Assembly: GCA_018240405.1 (NCBI GenBank) | Contig: JAFEFW010000640.1 | Coordinates: forward strand, 1-49,909 | Length of the DNA: 49,909 bases | Direction: 5' to 3' | DNA from: Pseudomonadota bacterium | GTDB taxonomy: Bacteria > Pseudomonadota > Alphaproteobacteria > Acetobacterales > Acetobacteraceae | Part shown: positions 25,810-33,697 of the stretch, one piece after another | Position numbering within the stretch: position 1 is the stretch's first letter | How the letters are laid out: every line of letters starts with the position of its first letter | The notes under the pieces: generated by a model | Databases searched by the model: none | Seen by the model: the letters and a program-made list of their open reading frames with translations, nothing else | Told to the model about the DNA's origin: nothing | Made by a program: the position numbers and the translations under genes

Positions 25810-25903
25810 CCCGGCGGAACCGCAGCAGGCCGCCGCTCTCCGCCTTTCGACGACCGCCGCGCCAGGCAGACCGGCCGGCCCAGGGCTCTACGGAGGAAGT
25901 CTT

Positions 25904-26563
25904 ATGAAGCACCTTACGCTCGCCGACGAAATCGTGGTTCTGGTGCTGGACGATGAGACCGGCCAGATCAGCAGCAGCTTCGAACCGGTGGCAAATGTCG
26001 CGGTGGCCGCCGGCATCCTGATGGAACTGGCCCTGCTGGGACGCATCGACACCGACCTGACCTCGCTGTTCATCGTCGATCCGGCGCCGACCGGCGATGC
26101 CTTGCTGGATGAGACGCTGCAGGAAATCGCTGCGGAACCAGAGCGTCAGTCCAGTGCCTGGTGGATCGATACCATCTCGCAGCGCCATCCTGACCTGGTC
26201 GACGTGGTCCTTGGCCGCCTGGTCGCGGCCGGCATCCTGCGGGAGGAAGAGCGTCAGTTCCTCTGGGTGTTTTCGGAGCGCGCCTACCCGAAGGTGAGCG
26301 GCCGGGAGGAGCGCGAGGCAACCGCCCGTCTGATGGCCGTCCTGTTCGATGACGACGTGCCCGATCCGCGGGACACGCTGCTGCTGGGGCTCGCCAATGC
26401 CACCGGCGCGCTGTCGAAGATCTTGACCGATGAGGAACTCGACAAGGTATCCGGCCGCATCGCCAGCGTCGTTGCGCTGGAGGAAATCGGCCGCTCCGTC
26501 GGGGCGATATCGAATGAGATCTGGAACGCGCTGGCGTACGCAAGAGGCGCCATCGCCTATTGA
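25904..26563 (+). CDS. GPP34 (GOLPH3/Vps74-like) family protein
   Basis: 219 residues. It carries the bacterial GPP34 pattern: LTLADEIVVLVLDDETG at the start, AAGILMELALLGRIDTD, TGDALLDETLQEI, the tryptophan pair AWWID, RLVAAGILREEERQFLWVFSER, then VPDPRDTLLLGLANATGALS and LEEIGRSV at the end. Eukaryotic GOLPH3/Vps74 bind phosphatidylinositol 4-phosphate and keep glycosyltransferases in the Golgi; bacterial members have no settled function but are expected to be peripheral membrane proteins. GGAGG lies 8-10 bases ahead of the ATG. A close paralogue is at 40861-41538. The setting between a STAS protein and an EcfG-promoter gene suggests a stress-related membrane role (inference). Confidence 0.9.
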   Translation: MKHLTLADEIVVLVLDDETGQISSSFEPVANVAVAAGILMELALLGRIDTDLTSLFIVDPAPTGDALLDETLQEIAAEPERQSSAWWIDTISQRHPDLVDVVLGRLVAAGILREEERQFLWVFSERAYPKVSGREEREATARLMAVLFDDDVPDPRDTLLLGLANATGALSKILTDEELDKVSGRIASVVALEEIGRSVGAISNEIWNALAYARGAIAY

Positions 26564-26713
26564 TCGCGGGCTGGCGGACGGAGAGGTGCCGGTTCCGGCC
26601 CGCTCCTGACTCCGCCAGATCCCGGCCCCAAGGGTGCTCCGTCCGAGCAACCGTGCGCGCGTCCTGGCGGCACTGTTCCGCCATCCGTGACGCAATTGAT
26701 CCCTTGCCAACGT

Positions 26714-26738
26714 GGAACGCGTCGTCATTTGCAGCGTT
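26714..26738 (+). promoter_or_regulatory. EcfG-type general stress response promoter
   Basis: GGAAC (26714-26718), a 16-base spacer and CGTT (26735-26738) match the alphaproteobacterial EcfG consensus (GGAAC-N16/17-CGTT) exactly. It lies 43 bases ahead of the ATG of the repeat-protein gene, leaving about 35 bases of leader. I looked for other GGAAC or GTTCC boxes with a partner at the right distance elsewhere in the window and saw no other full match. Confidence 0.75.
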
Positions 26739-26780
26739 ACCGTCTGCGGACGAAGTCTTCACATCAGTGGGGGGTTTTCA

Positions 26781-27539
26781 ATGCCTGTGATCGTGACGCG
26801 GCTGTACGATTCTGAGGATAAAGCGCGGCAGGTTGAAAGCGAGTTGGCGCCACACACGCTGTCGGGCCAGGTCACCGTGGTTACGCAGGCTGATGGCGAC
26901 TCCGCAAGGCAGGCCTTGGCTGCGAACGGCATGTCGAACGCTAGTGCCAAGGCTTATGCAGAGGCCGTATCCCAGGGCCGCTCCGCCGTCTCGGTTGCAC
27001 CGAGCTTCGGTTACGCTGGGCGGGTGACGCGCATCATGGACGCGGCCGGACCGGTCGATACGCATATTGTCGATGTGCCGGACGAGGACCTAGGGCGCTC
27101 GGGCAGTGCCAGCGCAACGGCGCGTGTGGAGGATCCCGCGGCTCCAGTATCCGCCCGCTTCGGCTGGCCGGTGCTGTTGGATGACCCTGCGCCGGCGTCG
27201 CGCAAGTTCGGGTGGCGTGTGCTGTTGGATGATCCGGCGCCGCTGTCGCGGTTGCTGGGGTGGCGAACGCTGTCGGCAAATCAGGATGCACGCGCTTCGC
27301 TCAGCCCCGACCCGGCACCGTTGTCGCGTCGCCTGGGCTGGCGGCTACTGCTGAACGACCCCACACCGGTATCGGACCGTTTTGGTTGGCGCGTCCTGAA
27401 GGATGATCCGACGCCGGCGTCGACGAAGTTTGGGTGGCGGACCCTGTCGGAGAACCAGCAGCCACGGACATCGCTGCTGCACGATCCGGCGCCCCTGTCG
27501 CGGTTGCTCGGGCTGCCGGTGTTGTTGAGGAGCCGGTAA
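26781..27539 (+). CDS. Stress-promoter-driven protein with seven DPAPxSxxxGWxxL repeats
   Basis: 252 residues. Residues 1-100 form a small alpha/beta-looking domain that begins MPVIVTRLYDSEDKARQVES, with alternating hydrophobic strands and Gly/Ala helices; it recalls general-stress-type domains but I cannot name the family. Residues 118-249 are seven copies of a 14-16-residue motif, consensus D-P-A/T-P-x-S-x-x-x-G-W-x-x-L, starting at 118, 135, 151, 177, 193, 209 and 235. A 42-residue super-unit (135-176) is repeated at 193-234, each ending in a longer TLSxNQxxRxSL spacer. No signal peptide or membrane segment. The ATG follows an EcfG promoter and precedes a strong terminator, so it is its own transcription unit under stress control. 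Confidence 0.72.
   Translation: MPVIVTRLYDSEDKARQVESELAPHTLSGQVTVVTQADGDSARQALAANGMSNASAKAYAEAVSQGRSAVSVAPSFGYAGRVTRIMDAAGPVDTHIVDVPDEDLGRSGSASATARVEDPAAPVSARFGWPVLLDDPAPASRKFGWRVLLDDPAPLSRLLGWRTLSANQDARASLSPDPAPLSRRLGWRLLLNDPTPVSDRFGWRVLKDDPTPASTKFGWRTLSENQQPRTSLLHDPAPLSRLLGLPVLLRSR
27132..27527 (+). repeat. Coding repeat array (seven degenerate units)
   Basis: DNA encoding the seven DPAPxSxxxGWxxL motifs. The units are 48-51 bases apart where adjacent and 75-78 where the longer spacer intervenes. DNA identity between units is partial, so the array is old enough to have diverged while the protein pattern was kept. Confidence 0.7.
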
Positions 27540-27545
27540 AAGCTT

Positions 27546-27574
27546 GCTGCGCCCGCAGTGGTTGCGGGCGCAGC
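27546..27574 (+). terminator. Strong hairpin terminator of the repeat-protein gene
   Basis: A perfect 12-bp stem (GCTGCGCCCGCA / TGCGGGCGCAGC) with a 5-base loop begins six bases after the stop codon. No long T-run follows. Confidence 0.65.
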
Positions 27575-27730
27575 CCAGCTACTTTCGCCATGGCCGCCGG
27601 GCGGCGAGGCGAGGCAAGCGTGAATCAGAGACCGAGCTGTTTAGCTTCCGCGTTGACTTTGCGGACCTCGCCTTGATGACGGGCAAGCCGCGAATATGAA
27701 GCATTGATTGGCAGCAGGGATCTGGAAGTG

Positions 27731-27879
27731 ACGCCGCCCCCGCCGCCTTGTTTGCCTGGATGCACCGCCAGCGGCCGGACGTCCGCTCCGACATGACCAT
27801 TGCGGGGTGTACCCGATCGCCGCGGCGACCATCGTGCATCACCACGACGGCAAGACTGCAGTCGTGCAGGGCGGGTGAT
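27731..27879 (+). pseudogene. Remnant of a small gene with one frameshift
   Basis: In the 354-base gap 27540-27893, one stretch has strongly native codon use but is split between two frames: DAAPAALFAWMHRQRPDVRSD...TIAG in one, then VYPIAAATIVHHHDGKTAVV to a TGA at 27877-27879 in the next, joined near 27808. No start codon with a ribosome site is visible at its front and a stop precedes it, so it looks like the 3' piece of a decayed gene. A 46-codon frame on the other strand (27625-27765) was considered less likely. Confidence 0.35.
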
Positions 27880-27893
27880 GCTATACAGGCACC

Positions 27894-28214
27894 ATGACAG
27901 ACACAGCTAGCTCCACGTCCCGCGCTGACCGCATCCGTACTGCGCTGACCGAGGCCTTTGCGCCATCCGTCCTGCAAATCCAGGATGACAGCCACCGCCA
28001 TGCCGGCCATGCCGGCGCGCATCCGAACGGCCAGACCCACTACAGCGTGCTGCTCGTCAGTGCCGCCTTCGAGGGCGTCAACCGCGTCGCCCGGTCCCGC
28101 GCCGTGCACAGCGCGCTGCAAAGCGAGTTCGGTGAGAAGGATGAAGGGGGCCTCCACGCCTTGGCCCTGACATTGCGCACGCCGGCGGAGCACGGGGCCG
28201 CGGAACGCCGCTAA
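27894..28214 (+). CDS. bolA: BolA family protein
   Basis: 106 residues. The BolA class II KH-like fold is plain: RADRIRTALTEAFAPSVLQIQDDSHRHAGHAG, described as the strand with the DxSxxHxGH histidine cluster, then THYSVLLVSAAFEGVNRVARSRAVHSAL and GGLHALALTLRTPAE. The invariant histidine near the C-terminus (LHAL) with those in the HAGH loop can bind a 2Fe-2S cluster with a monothiol glutaredoxin. BolA proteins act in iron-sulfur cluster traffic and stress morphology. No glutaredoxin gene lies beside it. Confidence 0.93.
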   Translation: MTDTASSTSRADRIRTALTEAFAPSVLQIQDDSHRHAGHAGAHPNGQTHYSVLLVSAAFEGVNRVARSRAVHSALQSEFGEKDEGGLHALALTLRTPAEHGAAERR

Positions 28215-28318
28215 GCAACCTGCATTTTTGGCATTTTCTTCTCCGCCGGAACCGACTAAGCGTTCTGGCAGGAAAAATCCGTGCGTAATTGCCGGATTGG
28301 AAGAAGGTGCTGCTCCAC

Positions 28319-28783
28319 ATGTCCGCCGACAAGGGCCTCGACCGCCTCGACCGCGAAATCCTCCGGCTGCTGGCGGTGGATGCGTCGCTGTCGCTGGCTG
28401 ACATTGCCGCCAAGGTCGGCCTCACGCCGACGCCATGCTGGAAGCGCATCCGCCGTATGGAGCAGGACGGCATCATCCAGCGGCGCGTCGCCATCCTGGA
28501 TGCGGACAAGATCGGCCTGCCGGTCTCGGTATTCGTGGAGATCGAGACGGCGGATCATTCGGCCGAATGGCTGGCTCGATTTGCCGAGGTCATCCGCACC
28601 ACGCCGGAAATCGTCGATGCCTGGCGCATGAGCGGCGACGTCGACTACCTGCTGCACGTCGTGGTGCCCGATATTGCGGCCTATGACGGCTTCTACCGGC
28701 GGTTGATCGGCGCCGTGCCGCTGCGCAATGTCAGCAGCCGGTTCAGCATGGAGCGCCTGAAGGCAGCGCCGCTTCCTGTTTAA
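28319..28783 (+). CDS. Lrp/AsnC family transcriptional regulator
   Basis: 154 residues. N-terminal winged helix-turn-helix (LDRLDREILRLLAVDASLSLADIAAKVGL, with TPTPCWKRIRRMEQDGII as recognition helix and wing) and a C-terminal RAM/AsnC ligand domain (PLRNVSSRFSMERLK). The CWKRIRRME form is that of Lrp-like activators that sense amino acids. The ATG at 28319 follows GAAGAAGGTG; a TTG at 28289 would add ten residues. An AT-rich leader (28225-28290) with TTTTTGGCATTTTCTT may be its own binding site. No amino-acid gene flanks it, so the regulon is unknown. Confidence 0.9.
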   Translation: MSADKGLDRLDREILRLLAVDASLSLADIAAKVGLTPTPCWKRIRRMEQDGIIQRRVAILDADKIGLPVSVFVEIETADHSAEWLARFAEVIRTTPEIVDAWRMSGDVDYLLHVVVPDIAAYDGFYRRLIGAVPLRNVSSRFSMERLKAAPLPV

Positions 28784-28884
28784 TCCCCACATAGTTGTAT
28801 CCGGATCAGAGAAATTTTCTTTCGGTTGAAAACCTTCTGTTAACTTCGCCATGGTCTGTTGTGACCCGCCAACTGGAGGTGGGC

Positions 28885-29184
28885 ATGTCACAAAGTCGTC
28901 TAGTCAACCGAAATGTCGTCGCTGAACGGGGCCGGACCAGCATGCGGTTGGAGCCGGAACTATGGGAGGCGCTGACGGAAATCTGCGAACGCGAAGGCCA
29001 GGACATGAGCGCCCTGGTCCGTCAGGTCGAATCAGCCGGCCATGCCGGCGGCCGGACCAGCGCTGTTCGTGTCTTCATCATCAACTACTATCGCGCCGCC
29101 GCCACGGAAATTGGCCACGCCGGCGCCAGTCATGGGCCGCTGGCTCGGGCACGTTTCGCGGAGATGGCACGACCGGCGGCGTAA
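28885..29184 (+). CDS. Ribbon-helix-helix domain protein
   Basis: 99 residues. GGAGG lies 5 bases ahead of the ATG at 28885. The strand VVAERGRTSMRLEPELWEAL and helix pair ICEREGQDMSALVRQVES fit the RHH_4 type of small DNA-binding protein common in alphaproteobacteria. The centre holds a VFIINYYRAAATE helix. It probably works as a dimeric regulator. A perfect 11-base palindrome AGAAATTTTCT (28810-28820) in its AT-rich leader could be its operator. Confidence 0.82.
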   Translation: MSQSRLVNRNVVAERGRTSMRLEPELWEALTEICEREGQDMSALVRQVESAGHAGGRTSAVRVFIINYYRAAATEIGHAGASHGPLARARFAEMARPAA

Positions 29185-29283
29185 CCCGATGACGGTGTGT
29201 GTCAGTCTGGCGTGCCGGCAGCCAAGGACGGTTGCCGCAACCACATCACCGCAAGCGCCACCAGGACGATGGCCTTGCGCGAC

Positions 29284-30684
29284 TTATCCGCCCGATCCGG
29301 CGCTGGCCTTGGCCAGCATGTCCAGCGCCGACTGAACGGTACGCGCATCCGGGCTGGAGGGCGGCAACACGCCCAGCAGATCGGTCCAGTAGCGTTTCGC
29401 TTCGTCCGGGTGCTTTGCCTGCAAGGCCGCGACGCCGAGGAACCAGAGGGCGATCGGCTCGCGCGGGTTGGTCAACTGCACCTTGCGAAGCAGGGCGATC
29501 AGGCGTGGCGACAGTTTCTGCTTCGGGTCCTGCCCGCGCGTGAGTTCCTGCACGGCCTGCAGGGGAACGGATGCATCGTCCGGCTTCAGCGCCATTGCCT
29601 TGTCGTACGCGTCGGCTGCCTTATCCGTCTCCTGCAGCACGGCGTACGCCCTGCCTAGCTGCATCCAGCCGGCAAAGTTGGCCGGGTCCGCCTCCTGCTT
29701 GGCCGCCAGGCGCGCCACCATCCCTTGGATCATGGCCTGGCGCTGCTCCGGCGGCATGGATTCGGCCTGGGCGACAGCTTCACTGTCCGGTCCCGCGGCC
29801 GGCGCGGTGCCCTTCGGCAGCGCCGGCATCTGGATCCCCGCGGTGCGTGCGGCGTCGGCGATGCGCGCGGCAATCTGATCGCGCATCGGTGAGTCGGAGG
29901 GCATGTCCCCGAGCAGGGCGACCCACATGTCGATCGCCTTTTTGGGCTCGCCTGCCTGGCCGGCAGCCAGACCGAGGTAATAGCGGGCAACGCCGCTGGT
30001 GGGATCACTGGTCAGGACCTTGCGGAACAGCGCCTCGGCGGCTGGCGTGACATTGCCGCCGGCGGCCATCACCTGGACCTCGGCATAGGCGGCGGCGGTG
30101 TCCGGATCAGTCTCTCCCAACGTGACGGCCTGCCGGTAGGCACCGACCGCGTCATCGAAGCGGCCCATCAGCGCGTAGGTGCGGCCGAGCAACTGCCAGC
30201 CGCGGGCGTCGTTCGGGTTTTCCTTCAGCTTGGCCGCGAGTTGCTCCGCCGCCTTCTGGATGTCGATCTGTTCCTTGTCCTCCGTCAGCATCGCTTCCTG
30301 CGCGCTGCTGCCGAAAGGCATATCCGGCAGCCACGGTGTGCCGATCCAAAGGTAAGTGCCGATCGAACCGCCGGCGACGACAATGAAGACGAACGCCGCC
30401 ATCGCCGGACTGCGCATCGGGCGGGACGCGGAGACGGTGGGCTCCGCGGCAACCCGGTCAGTGGCGAGCAGCCTCCGCTGGATCTCCAGCCGAGCGGTGG
30501 CGGCCTCGTCTGGTGTCAGCAGGCCCCGCTCGATATCGCGGTCAAGTTCGCGCAACTGGTCGCGATAGACCGCCTGGTCGAACTGCGCGCGGCTCGCGGC
30601 GGCACCACGGCCACGCAACAGCGGCGCCACGATCGCCACCAGCGTGACGAAGGCGAGCGTGGCAAGAAGGAAGGGAAACATCAC
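29284..30684 (-). CDS. ccmI: Cytochrome c biogenesis protein CcmI (CycH)
   Basis: 466 residues. Two N-terminal hydrophobic segments (MFPFLLATLAFVTLVAIVAP and the MAAFVFIVVAGGSIGTYLWI helix) enclose a cytoplasmic loop with YRDQLRELDRDIERGLLTPDEA, the CcmI family signature. The periplasmic C-terminal part carries TPR units, for example WQLLGRTYALMGRFDDAVGAYRQA and WMQLGRAYAVLQETDKAADAYDKA. CcmI holds apocytochrome c by its C-terminal helix and presents it to CcmF/CcmH for heme attachment. It overlaps ccmH by four bases and is last in the ccmFGHI run. Confidence 0.93.
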   Translation of the reverse strand: MMFPFLLATLAFVTLVAIVAPLLRGRGAAASRAQFDQAVYRDQLRELDRDIERGLLTPDEAATARLEIQRRLLATDRVAAEPTVSASRPMRSPAMAAFVFIVVAGGSIGTYLWIGTPWLPDMPFGSSAQEAMLTEDKEQIDIQKAAEQLAAKLKENPNDARGWQLLGRTYALMGRFDDAVGAYRQAVTLGETDPDTAAAYAEVQVMAAGGNVTPAAEALFRKVLTSDPTSGVARYYLGLAAGQAGEPKKAIDMWVALLGDMPSDSPMRDQIAARIADAARTAGIQMPALPKGTAPAAGPDSEAVAQAESMPPEQRQAMIQGMVARLAAKQEADPANFAGWMQLGRAYAVLQETDKAADAYDKAMALKPDDASVPLQAVQELTRGQDPKQKLSPRLIALLRKVQLTNPREPIALWFLGVAALQAKHPDEAKRYWTDLLGVLPPSSPDARTVQSALDMLAKASAGSGG

Positions 30685-31151
30685 CTGTCCTGGTCCTCAA
30701 GCAGACCCTGCAGCCGCCGCTGCTCTTCGGCGCTCAAAGGCGCGGGTTCGGCGGCGGTGGCGGTGGCTCGGCGGCGGCTTACCCAGACAAAGGTGCCGGC
30801 CAGGCCGATCAGCACCAGCACCGGCGGGCCGAACCAAAGCAAATAGGTGGCCGGCTCGACGGGCGGTTTCAGCAGAACAAAGGAGCCGTAGCGGCTGACC
30901 ACGGCATCCACCACCTGCCGATTGTTGTCGCCCGCGGCGATGCGCTCACGCACAAAGACGCGGATATCGTGCGCCAGTTCGGCGCCGGAGTCGTCGATCG
31001 ACTCGTTCTGGCAGACCAGGCAGCGCAGGCCGCTGCTGATATCGCGGGCACGCGCTTCCTGCGCCGGGTCGGGCAGCTTCTCACGCGGTTCCACCGCCGG
31101 GGCCGCGACCGTCATCGCCAGCAGAAGACACGCGGCGAGCAGCGCTCTCAT
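30681..31151 (-). CDS. ccmH: Cytochrome c biogenesis protein CcmH (thiol-disulfide reductant of apocytochrome c)
   Basis: 156 residues. A signal peptide (MRALLAACLLLAMTVAAP) is followed by the redox motif LRCLVCQNESIDDS, the LRCxxCQ of CcmH/CcmL, and a C-terminal membrane helix (YLLWFGPPVLVLIGLAGTFVW) with a short cytoplasmic Arg-rich end. It keeps the CxxCH cysteines of apocytochrome reduced for ligation. Overlaps both neighbours by four bases (ccmG upstream, ccmI downstream), showing tight coupling. Confidence 0.94.
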   Translation of the reverse strand: MRALLAACLLLAMTVAAPAVEPREKLPDPAQEARARDISSGLRCLVCQNESIDDSGAELAHDIRVFVRERIAAGDNNRQVVDAVVSRYGSFVLLKPPVEPATYLLWFGPPVLVLIGLAGTFVWVSRRRATATAAEPAPLSAEEQRRLQGLLEDQDR

Positions 31152-31684
31152 GATGCGCCCAGCTTCTTCAGCAGTGGCAGCAATTCGCGGTCCACCGCCT
31201 CGGCCGACAGCGGGCCGACGAAACGCTTGCGGATGACGCCATTGCCGTCCAGCACGTAGGTCTCGGGCACGCCGTAGACGCCAAAGTTGAGGCCGGTGCG
31301 GCCATCCGGATCCAGCCCGACCTGTCGGTAGGGATCACCTAGCGTGGTCAGAAAATTGGTCGAGGCCTCCGATTTGTCCTTGTACGAGATGCCGTAGATC
31401 GCCACCTTGTCCTGCTTGGCCAGTCGCATCAGCACTGGATGCTCGATGCGGCACGGCGCGCACCAGGACGCAAAGAAATTGATCACCGACGGCCGGCCCT
31501 TCAGCCCGTCGAGTGTCAGGCGCTTGTCGCTGCCGAGGCCGGCCAGATCAAAAGCCGGCGCCGGCTTGTCCAGAAGTGCCGACGGCAGTTCCCGGGTGTC
31601 GTGGCTGGGACGCAGGGCCGTGAAGAAATAGCCCGCCACCACCGCGAACAGCAGCAACGGCAGCAGGAACAGGGCACGTGTCAT
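31148..31684 (-). CDS. ccmG: Thiol:disulfide interchange protein CcmG (DsbE)
   Basis: 178 residues. An N-terminal membrane anchor (LFLLPLLLFAVVAGYFFTAL) precedes a periplasmic thioredoxin fold with FFASWCAPCRIEHP (CxxC active site), the family GISYKDKSE, and YGVPETYVLDGNGVI with the cis-proline. CcmG passes electrons from CcdA/DsbD to CcmH. Nine bases after ccmF. Confidence 0.95.
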   Translation of the reverse strand: MTRALFLLPLLLFAVVAGYFFTALRPSHDTRELPSALLDKPAPAFDLAGLGSDKRLTLDGLKGRPSVINFFASWCAPCRIEHPVLMRLAKQDKVAIYGISYKDKSEASTNFLTTLGDPYRQVGLDPDGRTGLNFGVYGVPETYVLDGNGVIRKRFVGPLSAEAVDRELLPLLKKLGAS

Positions 31685-31693
31685 GGCTGCGCT

Positions 31694-33679
31694 CTACTCT
31701 CCGGCGACAGGCACCGCGCCGGGTGCGACACGCGTCTTGCGCGCGACGCCTACGCGCCAGCGGCGGTCGCTCAGGCTGACCATCCCACCCGCGGCCATGA
31801 TGACGCAGCCGATCCAGATCCACGGCACCAGCGGCTTCCAGTAGACCCGCAGCGTCCAGTTGCCGGCGGTGTCGGATTCGCCGAGGGCAACATAAAGGTC
31901 GGACAGAAGATTGGTGCGGATCGCGGTCTCGCTGGTGGTCTGCTTCTGCAGCGTGAAGAAGCGGCGGGACGGATGCATCAGCGCGACCGGAGCGCCGCCG
32001 CTGGTGACGCGGACGGTGGCCTGATCCGCAATGAAGTTTGATCCAGGGACGCGGTCGACGCTGTCCAGGCGAAGCTCGTAGCCGGCCAGCGCCACTGACC
32101 CGCCGATCGGTACGATCTCGATGGCTTCCCGGTCCCAGGCGGAGGCTGAAAAGCCGGCGACGGAGACGGCCAGGCCAAAATGGGCCAGCGACATGCCATA
32201 GGCCGCGCGCGGCAGGTTCACCGCACGCTTCACGCTGTCGTTGAACGGGATGCGGAACAGCTTCAGCCGGTCTGCCAGTTCGGTCAGCACCGCCACCGCC
32301 AGCCACGCCGCCAGACCAAGGCCCAGAACGGCGAGCACCGGGCCGCCGTTGGTGACGTAGAACGCCACCAGCAGCACGAGGCCGGTGATGATATAAGCGA
32401 CCCACAGCCGCTGCAGCGCGCCGATCAGGTCGCCGCGCTTCCAGGCCAACAGCGGGCCGACGCCCAGGGCGATGATCATCGGCACCATCATCGGCACAAA
32501 GGTGCGGTTGAAGAACGGGAAGCCGACCGACAGCTTCGGGCCGCCCATTGCGTCCAGGAACAGCGGATACAGCGTGCCAAGGAACACGGTGGCGCAGCCG
32601 CAGGACAGCAGCACGTTGTTCAGCACCAGCGAGCCCTCGCGGGAGATCGGCGCGAACAGCCCGCCGCCCTTCAGCGCCGGCGCTCTGATCGCGTACAGCG
32701 TCAGTGAACCGCCGATGGCGGCAATCAGCAGCAGCAGGATGAAGGTGCCGCGCGCCGGATCGGAGGCAAACGAATGCACTGACGTCAGCACACCGGAGCG
32801 GACCAGGAACGTGCCGACCAGCGACAGCGAAAAGGTCATGATCGCCAGCAGGATGGTCCAGGACTTCAGCGTGTCCCGCTTCTCCACGACGATGGACGAG
32901 TGAATCAGCGCGGTGCCGGCGAGCCAGGGCATCAGCGAGGCGTTTTCCACCGGGTCCCAGAACCACCAGCCGCCCCAGCCCAGCGTGTAGTACGCCCACC
33001 AGGACCCCATCGCGATGCCAATGGTCAGCGCGCACCAGGACGCCAGCGTCCAGGGGCGCACCCAGCGGGCCCAGGCGGCGTCGACACGGCCGTCGATCAG
33101 CGCGGCGACGGCAAAGGCAAAGGCAACGGAAAAGCCGACATAGCCGAGGTAGAGGAAGGGCGGGTGGAACGCCAGGCCCGGATCCTGCAGCACCGGATTC
33201 AGCCCGTTGCCGTTCGGCGGCGGCGGGAACGTGCGCAGGAACGGGTTCGAGGTAAACAGGATGAACAGCAGGAAGCCGATGGCGATCATGCCCTGCACCG
33301 CCAGCACGCGCGCCCGCAGTGCCGGCGGCAGATTACTGGAAAACAGCGCCACCGCCGCCGAACACAGCGACAGCATGAACACCCACAGGAGCATCGAGCC
33401 CTCGTGGTTCCCCCAGACGCCGGTGATCTTGTAGAGCAGCGGCTTGTCGGTATGGCTGTTGGCAGCGACGTTGATGACGGAAAAGTCGGAGCCCATGTAG
33501 GCGTGCATCAGCGCCAGCATGGCGAGGCCGATCAGCACGAACTGCATCAGTGCGCAGGACCGTCCGACCTCCATCCAGCCAAGGTTCCGCCGCGCCGCGC
33601 CGACCAGCGGTACGCTCGCCTGCGCGAGCGCCACAAACAGCGCCAACACCAGCGAGAAATGCCCGATCTCGGTGATCAT
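31694..33679 (-). CDS. ccmF: Heme lyase CcmF
   Basis: 661 residues, full length, with about 15 membrane segments. The periplasmic tryptophan-rich WWD motif is WGGWWFWDPVENASLMPWLA; the other signatures include NSHTDKPLLYKITGVWGNHEGSML with its histidine and FHPPFLYLGYVG. CcmF ligates heme, delivered by CcmE, to the cysteines of apocytochrome c in the System I pathway. First gene of the ccmF-G-H-I run. ccmE, which often precedes ccmF, is not here; a hairpin-rich element lies directly upstream instead. Confidence 0.96.
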   Translation of the reverse strand: MITEIGHFSLVLALFVALAQASVPLVGAARRNLGWMEVGRSCALMQFVLIGLAMLALMHAYMGSDFSVINVAANSHTDKPLLYKITGVWGNHEGSMLLWVFMLSLCSAAVALFSSNLPPALRARVLAVQGMIAIGFLLFILFTSNPFLRTFPPPPNGNGLNPVLQDPGLAFHPPFLYLGYVGFSVAFAFAVAALIDGRVDAAWARWVRPWTLASWCALTIGIAMGSWWAYYTLGWGGWWFWDPVENASLMPWLAGTALIHSSIVVEKRDTLKSWTILLAIMTFSLSLVGTFLVRSGVLTSVHSFASDPARGTFILLLLIAAIGGSLTLYAIRAPALKGGGLFAPISREGSLVLNNVLLSCGCATVFLGTLYPLFLDAMGGPKLSVGFPFFNRTFVPMMVPMIIALGVGPLLAWKRGDLIGALQRLWVAYIITGLVLLVAFYVTNGGPVLAVLGLGLAAWLAVAVLTELADRLKLFRIPFNDSVKRAVNLPRAAYGMSLAHFGLAVSVAGFSASAWDREAIEIVPIGGSVALAGYELRLDSVDRVPGSNFIADQATVRVTSGGAPVALMHPSRRFFTLQKQTTSETAIRTNLLSDLYVALGESDTAGNWTLRVYWKPLVPWIWIGCVIMAAGGMVSLSDRRWRVGVARKTRVAPGAVPVAGE

Positions 33680-33697
33680 GCGGTGGCCTTTAGTTAG

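Noticed and set aside
27625-27765. 46-codon minus-strand frame ending ...RKVNAEAKQLGL
   Set aside because: Its codon use is poor for this genome, no ribosome site precedes it, and the opposite strand has the better-coding remnant.
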